26,026 nucleotides of DNA from Phycisphaerae bacterium (GCA_018665385.1 JABJDN010000002.1:1-26026); one strand, 5' to 3'; counted from the stretch's first letter, positions 7,015-14,700 are shown. Translations and numbers: made by a program. Notes: generated from the letters alone by a model not told the origin.

Positions 7015-8382
7015 TTACCAGAGATTTCTTGGAGCCCAAATATTCTCGAGCATGTCGTGTGTTGCGCCTGTTACCACAACGCCATTTTTTTGTGTTTGTG
7101 TAAGCAACGAGCCATCTTTGTTAAACGTTGACCAGAGAGTCACTTCGCCTTCTCCAACTTTGGTATCGACAGTCCAACTCTCGTCGTCGTTCTGATGCAA
7201 CGAATCAACGCGAGTTACAATTTTAGAACTGCCGCCACTGTTTTCGTACGTCATCCACATGAATTGTTCGTCATGGCCTGAAGATGAAAGGAAGGGCCCG
7301 AGTATCCAAACGAGAGCGCGAGGAAGCCATGGATCTTCAGCCAATGCTTTGAATGGTGATTTTATGACATCTGATGTTAAATCTTGCTGCAAAACGATGA
7401 GCCTAGATCTAGGCGAACCAATTTCTGGTCTGTTACGAATGCCAGTTTCGCTCTCGGTTGCTTTCGCTTTTTCGAGCCATTTTGTTACGCGGTTTGACCA
7501 TCGAGATTCTTCGCCATCCCAACTCACCCAGTACCGCCCGTATGCATCCATAACTACACCAGTTTCTATATTGGGCACTAGCCTAGAGCGCACTGTAACG
7601 ATGAGGCCAGTTTTCTCTAATCCTTCTTGCCCGTCTCTAATTTCAATTTCTTCCCGATTTCCTGCTGAAACTTGCACAAGGGCGTACCCAATATCTTCGT
7701 ATGTCGAGCCACCATCTAGTTTGGATTGAATTCTTCGCCACTCCTGAAAACCAATCAATGCGCTAAGGCTCTCTTTACTGATAGCATCTAGGACAGATGC
7801 AGCATGTTCTAGGGCTGCTAATTTGCCCTGAATCATCGCTACTGGGTCGAGAGGGCGGATTGTTTGCATGCATTCGACAATCATTTTGGAATTTCTATCC
7901 CACGATGTTCGCGAAAACCTCGCTGTTGCAAGGATAAATTGGTCTCCGTTGGTAGGGAGAGCAAACTGAACCATGATCAGGGGCGTGGGTTGCCCATCGT
8001 CAGAAAGAAACACATGAAGCCAGCCTTCACGGTCTCCGGCTCGCATGGCGTTATTTTCAATAGTCGTGGTCTTGCTTGCGTGCTCGCTAAGTTGAGGAAC
8101 GTGTAACAATTCCTCAGCGGTCTTGGCGTCGGGATTTATTCCCCGTTCAAGGCGTAAATGCCACATATTCATAGGGTTAGAACTAGAAATCATGCAAAAT
8201 GGGGGGTTCTTAGATGTTCCCGAAACAGTCGATTCTGCTGGAAGATCGATTTTTAGACCAATATCACCATTTTGGTACGTTGCGTTGCCGAATTGAGCAA
8301 CTAAAGAGAGCAAAAATACTTGAATCATAAGGCACACTGTAGCACGTCTACTCGCCTGCTGAAAAAGAGTCAGGTATGGCAC
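7015..8382 (-). CDS. Exported protein of unknown function
   Basis: A 455-residue minus-strand gene, convergent with the preceding one with only three bases between the stops. The N-terminus has a basic stretch (S-R-R-A) and a hydrophobic run (C-L-M-I-Q-V-F-L-L-S-L-V-A) ending near G-N-A, a plausible signal peptide. An internal ATG at 8326-8328 (M19) would keep the hydrophobic core and is an alternative start. The first mature segment, G-D-I-G-L-K-I-D-L-P, resembles the opening strand of PsbP/DcrB-like lipocalin-type domains, but the match is short. The middle is Trp/Glu-rich with D-A-Y-G-R-Y-W-V-S-W-D. No catalytic motif was identified. It is divergent from the ribosomal cluster, whose promoter begins eight bases beyond its 5' end. 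Confidence 0.75.
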   Translation of the reverse strand: MPYLTLFQQASRRATVCLMIQVFLLSLVAQFGNATYQNGDIGLKIDLPAESTVSGTSKNPPFCMISSSNPMNMWHLRLERGINPDAKTAEELLHVPQLSEHASKTTTIENNAMRAGDREGWLHVFLSDDGQPTPLIMVQFALPTNGDQFILATARFSRTSWDRNSKMIVECMQTIRPLDPVAMIQGKLAALEHAASVLDAISKESLSALIGFQEWRRIQSKLDGGSTYEDIGYALVQVSAGNREEIEIRDGQEGLEKTGLIVTVRSRLVPNIETGVVMDAYGRYWVSWDGEESRWSNRVTKWLEKAKATESETGIRNRPEIGSPRSRLIVLQQDLTSDVIKSPFKALAEDPWLPRALVWILGPFLSSSGHDEQFMWMTYENSGGSSKIVTRVDSLHQNDDESWTVDTKVGEGEVTLWSTFNKDGSLLTQTQKNGVVVTGATHDMLENIWAPRNLW

Positions 8383-8389
8383 TAATCAG

Positions 8390-8419
8390 TTGACAGGATA
8401 GCCCCTGACAGGATAGAAT
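8390..8419 (+). promoter_or_regulatory. Putative strong promoter of the S10-spc-alpha cluster
   Basis: TTGACA (8390-8395) and TAGAAT (8414-8419) with an 18-base spacer are close to the sigma-70 consensus and sit immediately before the first ribosomal protein gene. The predicted start is near 8426. The 11-base sequence TGACAGGATAG occurs twice, at 8391-8401 and 8406-8416, overlapping both boxes. Confidence 0.6.
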
Positions 8420-8513
8420 CTCCGATTCACGCCTTTTCTTACAGGGTGTGACTATGTGTAAGAGCCCGCATGTTGCGGACTTTGTTTTGAAAGAAGTTGG
8501 AGAACTACCTGCG

Positions 8514-8816
8514 ATGCAGATTATTCGAATCAGAATGGAAGCCTACGATCACCAAGCACTTGATGCTTCGGCGAAAGAAATTGTAGATCATGCAAAGCGT
8601 ACCGGTGCTCGCGTAGCTGGTCCGGTCCCGCTACCAACTCGCAGAGAAATCTATACAGTAAACCGCTCAACTTTTGTGAATAAGAAATCACGCGAGCAGT
8701 TTGAAATTCGAACACATAAAAGAATCATTGATATATCAGATTCCAATGCGCAAACAATTGAAGCGTTAAATCGACTTGTTGTTCCAGCTGGCGTCTTTGT
8801 GAAAATTAAAGCGTAA
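8514..8816 (+). CDS. rpsJ: 30S ribosomal protein S10
   Basis: First gene of the cluster, 100 residues from the ATG at 8514. S10 sits in the 30S head and, as NusE, joins antitermination complexes. The family signature is clear: I-R-I-R-M-E-A-Y-D-H, then P-V-P-L-P-T-R and the highly conserved F-E-I-R-T-H-K-R. The frame is also open upstream to ATG 8454 and GTG 8448, which would add 20-22 residues of unconserved sequence. I chose 8514 because homology begins there, GGAG lies at 8499-8502, and the extension contains a hairpin (CCGCA/TGCGG) more like an untranslated leader. The start is uncertain; the longer form remains possible. Confidence 0.93.
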   Translation: MQIIRIRMEAYDHQALDASAKEIVDHAKRTGARVAGPVPLPTRREIYTVNRSTFVNKKSREQFEIRTHKRIIDISDSNAQTIEALNRLVVPAGVFVKIKA

Positions 8817-8909
8817 CACGCTTGCTTAACTACTCCGGTCATGTCGAAAACGACCTCTGATCAAAACCCTCTAGCCTTTTATTAGGCCACTACAAAGGAC
8901 AACAAACAA

Positions 8910-9584
8910 ATGTCAAAAACATTGCTTGGAAGAAAAGTTGGAATGTCACGATACTTTCTTGAAGACGGTACAAATATACCAGTAACTATTGTTGAACTTG
9001 GTCCTTGTGTAGTTACTCAGATTAAAACTGAAAAGGCAGAAGGCTATAACGCAGTGCAGCTTGGATACGAAGATGTGAATCCTGGCCGAGCCACAATGCC
9101 CATTATTGGTCACGACGCAAAAGCGAGTACAGCACCTAAGCGATTCCATCGTGAAGCACGTGTAGAAGAAATTGGCGATCTTGAAGTTGGTCAAACGCTA
9201 GACGTATCGCTTTTTGAAGATGTGATGTTTGTTGATGTCGTCGGCATCAGCAAAGGTAAGGGTTTTCAAGGTGGCATGAAGCGCCATAACTTTAAAGGGC
9301 TTGAAGCATCTCACGGTGTAAAGAGAGCTCACCGTAAAATTGGTTCCATTAACGGCCACGCTACCAACCTAGGTACTGGCCCAAAGCCCAAAAAAGGCAA
9401 GCGCATGGCTGGCCAAATGGGGAACAAGCAAATTACTAGTCGTAGTTTGCCTGTAGTACATATAGATAACGAACGTAATCTGATGTTGGTAAAAGGCTCG
9501 GTGCCTGGACCAAACTCAGGAATGGTTTTAGTACGAACTTCGAAACGCTTAAACAGGAAGAAAACTACCGCAGCCAGTAAATAA
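8910..9584 (+). CDS. rplC: 50S ribosomal protein L3
   Basis: 224 residues, slightly longer than E. coli L3 (209). L3 nucleates 50S assembly and reaches the peptidyl transferase centre. It begins L-L-G-R-K-V-G-M-S-R. The core signature G-I-S-K-G-K-G-F-Q-G-G-M-K-R-H is intact, followed by M-A-G-Q-M-G-N with Q169, the glutamine methylated by PrmB in E. coli. AAAGGA precedes the ATG at a long spacing. The 93-base spacer from S10 contains short hairpins such as GTCG-AAAA-CGAC. A long 185-base gap follows before L4. Confidence 0.97.
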   Translation: MSKTLLGRKVGMSRYFLEDGTNIPVTIVELGPCVVTQIKTEKAEGYNAVQLGYEDVNPGRATMPIIGHDAKASTAPKRFHREARVEEIGDLEVGQTLDVSLFEDVMFVDVVGISKGKGFQGGMKRHNFKGLEASHGVKRAHRKIGSINGHATNLGTGPKPKKGKRMAGQMGNKQITSRSLPVVHIDNERNLMLVKGSVPGPNSGMVLVRTSKRLNRKKTTAASK

Positions 9585-9769
9585 TTTTATTGGTAGATTT
9601 TCAAGGCTCATTAAGAGAACCAGTAAATCGCGACAAATAGAAAAAGGACGCCGAGTCAAGCACTACTGAGCACTCACCGGACTCCCGAATGGATTTATTC
9701 CCAACAGGACTTCTGGCAGCATCAGAGAGTAAGGCAAACAACGACGAAAGTCACAGGTGATTAAAGATT
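9585..9769 (+). other. 185-base L3-L4 spacer, possible structured RNA or tiny ORF
   Basis: This is the longest spacer within the ribosomal cluster. TTTATTGGT near its start can pair with ACCAGTAAA about 24 bases on (one G-U pair). GAGTC (9653-9657) can pair with GACTC (9680-9684). A 23-codon ATG frame runs 9689-9760 without a good ribosome binding site; AGGTGA at its end (9755-9760) serves as the likely site for L4. No terminator or convincing promoter is seen. Confidence 0.4.
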
Positions 9770-10423
9770 ATGATTGAACTTCCCATATATGATAGAAAGG
9801 GCAAGCAAGTTGATACACTTAGTATCGACGAAGCAGTGCTCGGCACCGAGGTGCGACCTACGCTTCTTAAGCAAGCGTATGTAATGTTTCACTCCAATCG
9901 CCGCCAAGGTTCAGCTCGAACCAAGAGTCGCGGAATGGTTGAAGGTTCCACTCGAAAAATTTACAAGCAAAAAGGAACTGGCAACGCCCGAATGGGTCAA
10001 GTTCGTTCCAACATCCGAAAGGGTGGCGGTGTTACATTTGCAAAGACTCGTACACACGAAGACTTCCGTAAAGATATGCCGAAGAAAATGCGCCAGCTCG
10101 CAAACAAAAATGCATTGCTCGCGAAACTTATTGACGGCGAAGTGAAATGCATCGTTGACCTTGAGTTTGCTACTCCTAAAACTAGCGAATTTAAAGCAAT
10201 ACTTGACGCTGTAGGCATCGATAGAAGTTGCTTGATTGCAGTTGACAGCGAAAACCGTAACGCGGCTGTTTCAGCTCGAAACATTGCAAATGTGGACACA
10301 ATTCGCATCGACCAATTAAATGTGTTTGAATTGTTGAACCATCGATACCTTGTCGTTGATAAAACTTCAATGGAAGCATTCCTAGACGGTTCTGCTTGGA
10401 AGAAAGCTGAGGAGGTAGCCTAA
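9770..10423 (+). CDS. rplD: 50S ribosomal protein L4
   Basis: 217 residues, close to the usual 200-210. L4 binds 23S rRNA domain I, lines the exit tunnel with a long loop, and in gamma-proteobacteria represses the S10 operon. The loop signature is present: R-Q-G-S-A-R-T-K-S-R-G, then K-Q-K-G-T-G-N-A-R-M-G-Q and R-K-G-G-G-V-T-F. The C-terminal Rossmann-like part is recognisable (L-I-A-V-D, V-D-T-I-R-I-D-Q-L-N-V-F-E-L-L). The stop overlaps the L23 start (TAATG), implying translational coupling. Confidence 0.97.
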   Translation: MIELPIYDRKGKQVDTLSIDEAVLGTEVRPTLLKQAYVMFHSNRRQGSARTKSRGMVEGSTRKIYKQKGTGNARMGQVRSNIRKGGGVTFAKTRTHEDFRKDMPKKMRQLANKNALLAKLIDGEVKCIVDLEFATPKTSEFKAILDAVGIDRSCLIAVDSENRNAAVSARNIANVDTIRIDQLNVFELLNHRYLVVDKTSMEAFLDGSAWKKAEEVA

Positions 10424-10701
10424 TGGAAGTTACAACAATCATCAGAAAACCTCTTGTCACTGAAAAGACGACATTCAACGCAACAGCGAACAATCGCTTT
10501 GCGTTTGAAGTTGATCGCCGATCGACTAAAGGTCAAATCAAAAAAGCGGTAGAAGAACTCTACGGCGTTCGTGTCCTTTCCGTTGCAACACAAGTCAGAA
10601 AAGGTCAAATGCGTAGAAACCGCATGGGCTGGTTCCGGGTTGGCAGCGTAAAGCACGCTATCGTGAAACTTCATGCGGAGGATCGCATCGAGCTCTTCTA
10701 A
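10423..10701 (+). CDS. rplW: 50S ribosomal protein L23
   Basis: 92 residues. L23 sits at the tunnel exit, where trigger factor and SRP dock. The start I-I-R-K-P-L-V-T-E-K-T and the core F-E-V-D-R-R-S-T-K-G-Q-I-K-K-A-V-E are typical; the C-terminus has R-R-N-R-M-G-W-F-R-V-G-S where E. coli has a basic extension. A strong GAGGAGG (10409-10415) inside the end of rplD precedes the ATG, which overlaps the L4 stop by one base. Confidence 0.96.
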   Translation: MEVTTIIRKPLVTEKTTFNATANNRFAFEVDRRSTKGQIKKAVEELYGVRVLSVATQVRKGQMRRNRMGWFRVGSVKHAIVKLHAEDRIELF

Positions 10702-10722
10702 GAGAGTGAGCGAATAACACTT

Positions 10723-11577
10723 ATGGCTATTAGAGTTTACAAACCAGTTACACCAGGACGTCGAAACGCTTCCGTGAACCTTCACGTAGAAGTGACTAAG
10801 AAAACTCCTGAAAAATCACTACTTGCACCGCTGAAAAAACGCGGTGGTCGCAACAACCAGGGCAAAATTACTGTCCAGGGCCGCGGTGGTGGACACAAGC
10901 GTCGTTACCGTAAAATTGACTTCCGTCGTCTGAAAGATGATATGGCAGCAACAGTTATTGGCATCGAATACGATCCAAACCGCAGTTGCCATATTGCACT
11001 TCTTCAATACGAAGATGGTGTGAAGCGTTACATCTTGGCACCCCGGAACATGACAGATGGCGACACAGTAAAAAGTTCAAACAGTGCAATCGAGCCAAAA
11101 GCTGGCAATTGCATGCCATTGAAATTTATCCCAACAGGCTTGACGGTACACAATATCGAGTTTGAACCAGGCAAAGGTGGCGCACTCTGTCGCTCAGCTG
11201 GTGCAGGCGCTCGTTTGAGTAACCGTGAAGGTCGCTGGGCAACAATCGTGTTGCCATCAGGCGAAATTCGTCAAGTCTCCGTAGAGTGCCGTGCAACAAT
11301 CGGCCAACTTGGAAACACTGACCATCAAAACGTCAAGCTTGGTAAAGCTGGCCGTAACCGATGGCTAGGTCGTCGACCTAAAGTCCGTGGTATGGCTATG
11401 AGTCACCACGATCACCCGCTTGGTGGTGGTGAAGGTCGTTCCAAAGGTGGTCGAACCCCAGCAAGTGCTTCAGGCACGAAATCTAAGGGTGGTCGCACAA
11501 GGCAACGTGGGAAGTGGACGGATGCACGCATCCTCCGTCGTCGTAAGAGTAAACGTTACGGACAACTTAAAGTCTGA
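10723..11577 (+). CDS. rplB: 50S ribosomal protein L2
   Basis: 284 residues, normal length (about 275). L2 supports the peptidyl transferase centre and a subunit bridge. R-G-G-G-H-K-R-R-Y-R-K-I-D-F-R-R near residue 55 is standard. The C-terminal functional motif is unusual: where most bacteria have M-N-P-V-D-H-P-H-G-G-G-E-G-R, this protein has M-S227-H-H-D-H231-P-L-G-G-G-E-G-R. The later H-P-V-T-P-W-G is replaced by R-T-P-A-S-A-S-G. The histidine thought to matter for activity (H229 in E. coli) appears retained as H231. The start has only a weak ribosome binding site (GAGAGTGAG). Confidence 0.97.
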   Translation: MAIRVYKPVTPGRRNASVNLHVEVTKKTPEKSLLAPLKKRGGRNNQGKITVQGRGGGHKRRYRKIDFRRLKDDMAATVIGIEYDPNRSCHIALLQYEDGVKRYILAPRNMTDGDTVKSSNSAIEPKAGNCMPLKFIPTGLTVHNIEFEPGKGGALCRSAGAGARLSNREGRWATIVLPSGEIRQVSVECRATIGQLGNTDHQNVKLGKAGRNRWLGRRPKVRGMAMSHHDHPLGGGEGRSKGGRTPASASGTKSKGGRTRQRGKWTDARILRRRKSKRYGQLKV

Positions 11578-11592
11578 CCTTAGGAAAAAGAT

Positions 11593-11871
11593 ATGTCAAG
11601 ATCACTTAAAAAAGGCCCATTTGTTAATGAGAAACTCTACCGCAAGGTTGAGGCTCAAGCAGCATCCAAGGCAAAAACACCAATCAAAACATGGTCGCGT
11701 TCATGCACGATCGTTCCAGAGTTTGTTGGTATGACTTTCCTTGTTCACAATGGCAATAAATTCATGGAAGTCTTCTGTACTGAAGATATGGTTGGCCACA
11801 AGCTAGGAGAATTCTCGCACACGCGTGTATTCCGTGGCCATACAAACAAGAAGGAAGGCATTAGAGCGTAA
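11593..11871 (+). CDS. rpsS: 30S ribosomal protein S19
   Basis: 92 residues, the family's usual size. S19 forms a complex with S13 in the 30S head and contacts the A-site tRNA region. M-S-R-S-L-K-K-G-P-F-V, then K-T-W-S-R-S-C-T-I-V-P-E-F-V-G-M-T, then H-K-L-G-E-F-S-H-T-R-V-F-R-G-H match the signature. AGGAAAAAG lies just before the ATG, and the gene follows L2 by 15 bases. Confidence 0.97.
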   Translation: MSRSLKKGPFVNEKLYRKVEAQAASKAKTPIKTWSRSCTIVPEFVGMTFLVHNGNKFMEVFCTEDMVGHKLGEFSHTRVFRGHTNKKEGIRA

Positions 11872-11889
11872 CGCTGTAGGTTTAAACTT

Positions 11890-12222
11890 ATGACATTTAA
11901 AGCAATACATAAATACGCACGTATCTCACCCCGCAAGGCTCGCCTTGTAGCGGATTTGATTCGTGGTAAAAAAATCGATGTAGCGCTTGCTCAGCTTGAA
12001 TTTTCCAAGAAACGAGCAGCGTGGTATTTCAAATCAGTACTTAACAGTGCAATTGCGAATGCTGAAGAGCAAGACGCAGATGTTTCAGCACTGTACGTTT
12101 CTGAATCAAGAGTGGATGAAGGTTCCGTCATTAAACGATGGCGACCGAAGGATCGTGGCCGAGCTCACCCAATCCACAAACCAACTAGTCACCTCGTCAT
12201 CTCTGTTGGAGAGAAAAAATAA
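11890..12222 (+). CDS. rplV: 50S ribosomal protein L22
   Basis: 110 residues, typical. L22 extends a beta-hairpin into the nascent-peptide tunnel; changes there give macrolide resistance in other bacteria. The N-terminal A-R-I-S-P-R-K-A-R-L-V-A-D-L-I-R-G-K and the hairpin region R-W-R-P-K-D-R-G-R-A-H-P-I are clear; the first arginine of the usual P-R-A-x-G-R-A is kept but the motif is altered to P-K-D-R-G-R-A. The stop overlaps the S3 start (TAATG). Confidence 0.96.
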   Translation: MTFKAIHKYARISPRKARLVADLIRGKKIDVALAQLEFSKKRAAWYFKSVLNSAIANAEEQDADVSALYVSESRVDEGSVIKRWRPKDRGRAHPIHKPTSHLVISVGEKK

Positions 12223-12926
12223 TGGGACAAAAAGTTCATCCATTTGGATTCCGCGTAGGTGTTACCGAAGGGCATAAGTCCCGCTGGTATGCACCAAAAG
12301 CACTCTTTGCTGAGTTGCTCGTCGAAGATTATCGCATTCGCGAATTTGTAGACAAGCGCCTCAACCGCACTCCGCCATTTGCCGCTGTGTCTGACATTTA
12401 CATTGAACGAACTCGTGAAGAGTTGACTGTCATTGTAAAAACAGCACGCCCAGGCTTAGTTGTTGGACCAAAGGGTTCTGAGATTGATAAACTTGTTGTA
12501 GACTTGCAAGCATTGACTGGTCGTAAGGCGCAAGTCAAGATTATGGAAGTCATGAACCCAGACACAGACGCTCGATTGATTGCTGAAGCAGTTGGCGAGC
12601 AAATGCGAAAGCGTGGAAACTTCCGTCGCCTATTGAAGCAACGTTGTGAATCAGCGATGCAGCATGGCGCAAAGGGTATACGGATTCAAATTTCAGGTCG
12701 CCTTGGTGGTGCTGAAATGGCTCGTAAGTTTGTTGTGCGAGAGGGTTCTATTCCATTGTCTACTCTTCAAGCAAATGTAGATTACGCACTTGTACACGCT
12801 CAAACCACATATGGAATCATTGGTGTAAAAGTTTGGATCTTCAAAGGTATGTATTCAGACGCTGAAGAAGAGCAAACAGATTCACGAGCAGCAGGTGCTC
12901 GCGGTCGTGCTCGAGGTCGTCGTTAA
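12222..12926 (+). CDS. rpsC: 30S ribosomal protein S3
   Basis: 234 residues, typical. S3 forms part of the mRNA entry channel. It begins M-G-Q-K-V-H-P-F-G-F-R-V-G. The KH type-2 domain is visible with R-P-G-L-V-V-G-P-K-G-S-E-I (the GxxG loop is G-P-K-G), and the C-terminal domain has I-Q-I-S-G-R-L-G-G-A-E-M-A-R. The last 20 residues go from an acidic patch (D-A-E-E-E-Q) to an Arg/Gly-rich end, R-G-R-A-R-G-R-R. GGAGAG lies before the ATG, inside the end of rplV. Confidence 0.97.
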   Translation: MGQKVHPFGFRVGVTEGHKSRWYAPKALFAELLVEDYRIREFVDKRLNRTPPFAAVSDIYIERTREELTVIVKTARPGLVVGPKGSEIDKLVVDLQALTGRKAQVKIMEVMNPDTDARLIAEAVGEQMRKRGNFRRLLKQRCESAMQHGAKGIRIQISGRLGGAEMARKFVVREGSIPLSTLQANVDYALVHAQTTYGIIGVKVWIFKGMYSDAEEEQTDSRAAGARGRARGRR

Positions 12927-12938
12927 TTAGTAATTTTT

Positions 12939-12956
12939 GTTCGGAACACTCCGAAC
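12939..12956 (+). other. Hairpin in the rpsC-rplP spacer
   Basis: GTTCGG and CCGAAC form a perfect six-base stem with a six-base loop, seven bases before the AAGGAGG (12963-12969) of L16. No U tail follows, so it is not a terminator; it could be a processing or protein-binding site. Confidence 0.45.
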
Positions 12957-12978
12957 TGTTGTAAGGAGGCACTTTAAA

Positions 12979-13398
12979 ATGCCAAGAATGCCAAAGAGAA
13001 TTAAGTTCCGCAAACAAATGCGCGGGAAGATGAAAGGCAAAGCCACACGTGGCAACTACGTGGCTTACGGCGAGTACGGCTTACAGTCACTCGGCACACA
13101 CTGGGTGTCCGCTAGACAAATCGAAGCAGGTCGTATTGCGGCCCAGCACTTCCTTCGTCGACAAGGCAAAATAGTCATCCGAGTATTTCCTGATAAGCCG
13201 ATTTCAAAGAAGCCACTTGAAACTCGCATGGGTAAAGGTAAGGCGGATACAGATTTCTGGGCAGCACGAGTGAAGCCCGGAACAATTTTATTCGAAATTA
13301 GTGGCGTTCCAGAAGACATGGCAAAACAAGCTATGGCTCGGATCGCTCATAAAATGCCGGTACGTTGCCGGTTCGTAGGACGGAGACTATCTGTCTAA
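12979..13398 (+). CDS. rplP: 50S ribosomal protein L16
   Basis: 139 residues from the ATG at 12979, which has an excellent AAGGAGG at 12963-12969. The frame is open back to 12937 but those 14 residues are not conserved and would run through the spacer hairpin. L16 helps position the A-site tRNA. M-P-R-M-P-K-R-I-K-F-R-K-Q, then F-L-R-R-Q-G-K-I-V-I-R-V-F-P-D-K-P-I-S, and R-M-G-K-G-K-A (which includes the arginine hydroxylated in E. coli, R81) are all present. Confidence 0.97.
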   Translation: MPRMPKRIKFRKQMRGKMKGKATRGNYVAYGEYGLQSLGTHWVSARQIEAGRIAAQHFLRRQGKIVIRVFPDKPISKKPLETRMGKGKADTDFWAARVKPGTILFEISGVPEDMAKQAMARIAHKMPVRCRFVGRRLSV

Positions 13399-13427
13399 CG
13401 CAAGTTAGTAGATGAAGGAAAGAAGTT

Positions 13428-13628
13428 ATGAAAGCAAACGCAGTCCACAAATTAGGTGATGAAGAACTATCGATCGAAGTAGACAATCTTCGCAAGAAGC
13501 TCTTCGAACTCAAAACACAAGGCGTTACGGAGAAGATTCAAGATACTTCCCAGTATGGCAAAATTCGTAAGGACATTGCACGCTTGATTACAGAACGTAA
13601 TGTAAGAAGTAAGGCCGCGAAAGCGTAA
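13428..13628 (+). CDS. rpmC: 50S ribosomal protein L29
   Basis: 66 residues, the usual two-helix hairpin protein near the tunnel exit beside L23. L-G-D-E-E-L-S-I-E-V-D-N-L-R-K-K-L-F-E-L and the closing I-R-K-D-I-A-R-L-I-T-E-R fit the family. It lies between L16 and S17 as in most bacteria, and is preceded by GAAGGAAAG. Confidence 0.94.
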   Translation: MKANAVHKLGDEELSIEVDNLRKKLFELKTQGVTEKIQDTSQYGKIRKDIARLITERNVRSKAAKA

Positions 13629-13642
13629 GCAGGTACAAATAT

Positions 13643-13921
13643 ATGAGTCATTTAAAAGAAATAGTAATCCCAGAAAATGCTTCCCGCAAAGTAGGTGTAG
13701 TTACATCTGATAGGCGCGATAAAAGTTGCAAAGTAGAGATTCAGTTCTCTGTGAAGCACCCAAAGTATGGGAAATTCATTCGACGTCGTTCGCTTATTCA
13801 AGCACACGATGCAAACAACGAAGCCAAGCTAGGCGACAAAGTTGAAATTGCAGAGTGCCGACCAATTTCAAAGACAAAATCGTGGGTAGTAACTCGCATT
13901 GTTGAGGCAGCTGTTGTCTAA
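13643..13921 (+). CDS. rpsQ: 30S ribosomal protein S17
   Basis: 92 residues with an OB fold; a primary 16S rRNA binder in 30S assembly. R-K-V-G-V-V-T-S-D-R-R-D-K-S, then V-K-H-P-K-Y-G-K-F-I-R-R-R and H-D-A-N-N-E-A-K-L-G-D-K-V-E-I-A-E-C-R-P-I-S match S17 closely. AGCAGG lies before the ATG and overlaps the end of the L29 spacer. Confidence 0.96.
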   Translation: MSHLKEIVIPENASRKVGVVTSDRRDKSCKVEIQFSVKHPKYGKFIRRRSLIQAHDANNEAKLGDKVEIAECRPISKTKSWVVTRIVEAAVV

Positions 13922-13945
13922 GGCAGCGCATCAAGGAATAGACAG

Positions 13946-14332
13946 ATGATACAAAAAGAATCAAGAATGGAAGTCGCTGATAACAGCGGAGCAAAAGAGG
14001 TACTAGTCATTAGTGTCCTTGGTGGCTCCACTGCTCGTGGCAAGTACACTCGAAGAACAGGTGGCGTAGGCGACCGAGTCGTTTGTACTGTGAAAAAGGC
14101 ATTGCCTAACTCGCAAGTCAAATCAGGCGATATTATTCGCGCTGTTATCGTACGTACGAAGTACCCAACTCGTCGTGCAGATGGCTCATACGTTCGATTC
14201 GATTCGAACGCATGCGTGCTTCTTAACGAAGATATGAACCCAACGGGAACACGTATCTTTGGTGCAGTTGCTCGCGAGCTTCGTGAAAAGAACTACATGA
14301 AAATTGTTTCACTCGCATCGGAGGTAGTGTAA
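13946..14332 (+). CDS. rplN: 50S ribosomal protein L14
   Basis: 128 residues against the usual 122. L14 lies at the subunit interface and is the docking site for RsfS. M-I-Q-K-E-S-R-M-E-V-A-D-N-S-G-A-K, then G-D-I-I-R-A-V-I-V-R-T and F-D-S-N-A-C-V-L-L-N-E-D are the family signatures. The small length gain is in the 60-70 region before P-N-S-Q and in the tail. AAGGA precedes the ATG, and the stop overlaps the L24 start (TAATG). Confidence 0.97.
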   Translation: MIQKESRMEVADNSGAKEVLVISVLGGSTARGKYTRRTGGVGDRVVCTVKKALPNSQVKSGDIIRAVIVRTKYPTRRADGSYVRFDSNACVLLNEDMNPTGTRIFGAVARELREKNYMKIVSLASEVV

Positions 14333-14700
14333 TGCCGAGACATATTCGAAAAGGCGATAAAGTAGTGGTTACAGCTGGTAACGACAAAGGCGCAATAGGC
14401 GAAGTCCTACGCGTTGTCACGAAGAAAGATCGTGTTGTTGTAAAAGGCGTGAATGTTCGCAATAAGAACATTAAACCATCGCAAGCAAATCCAAATGGTG
14501 GCGTCATCAAACAAGAGATGTCAATCCACATGAGTAACGTAAGCCCAGAGTTTGACGGAAAGCCAGCTCGCGTTCGATACGAAACACAAGAGAACGGCAC
14601 CAAAGTTAAAATTGGTGTTTCTCGAGATGATAAAGGCAAGAAGGTCGAGAAAGTGCTCTGCGAGATTCATTCCGCAGACGCTCGCCCATCAGGAAAGTAA
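14332..14700 (+). CDS. rplX: 50S ribosomal protein L24
   Basis: 122 residues (usually 100-110). L24 starts 50S assembly by binding the 5' part of 23S rRNA. The KOW motif is at the start: R-K-G-D-K-V-V-V-T-A-G-N-D-K-G; V-K-G-V-N-V-R-N-K-N follows. The extra length is a charged C-terminal stretch. GGAGG lies before the ATG inside the end of rplN, and the gene is probably translated by coupling. Confidence 0.95.
   Translation: MPRHIRKGDKVVVTAGNDKGAIGEVLRVVTKKDRVVVKGVNVRNKNIKPSQANPNGGVIKQEMSIHMSNVSPEFDGKPARVRYETQENGTKVKIGVSRDDKGKKVEKVLCEIHSADARPSGK

Noticed and set aside
9689..9760. 23-codon ORF in the L3-L4 spacer as a real gene
   Set aside because: No ribosome binding site and no recognisable motif; kept only as part of the spacer observation.
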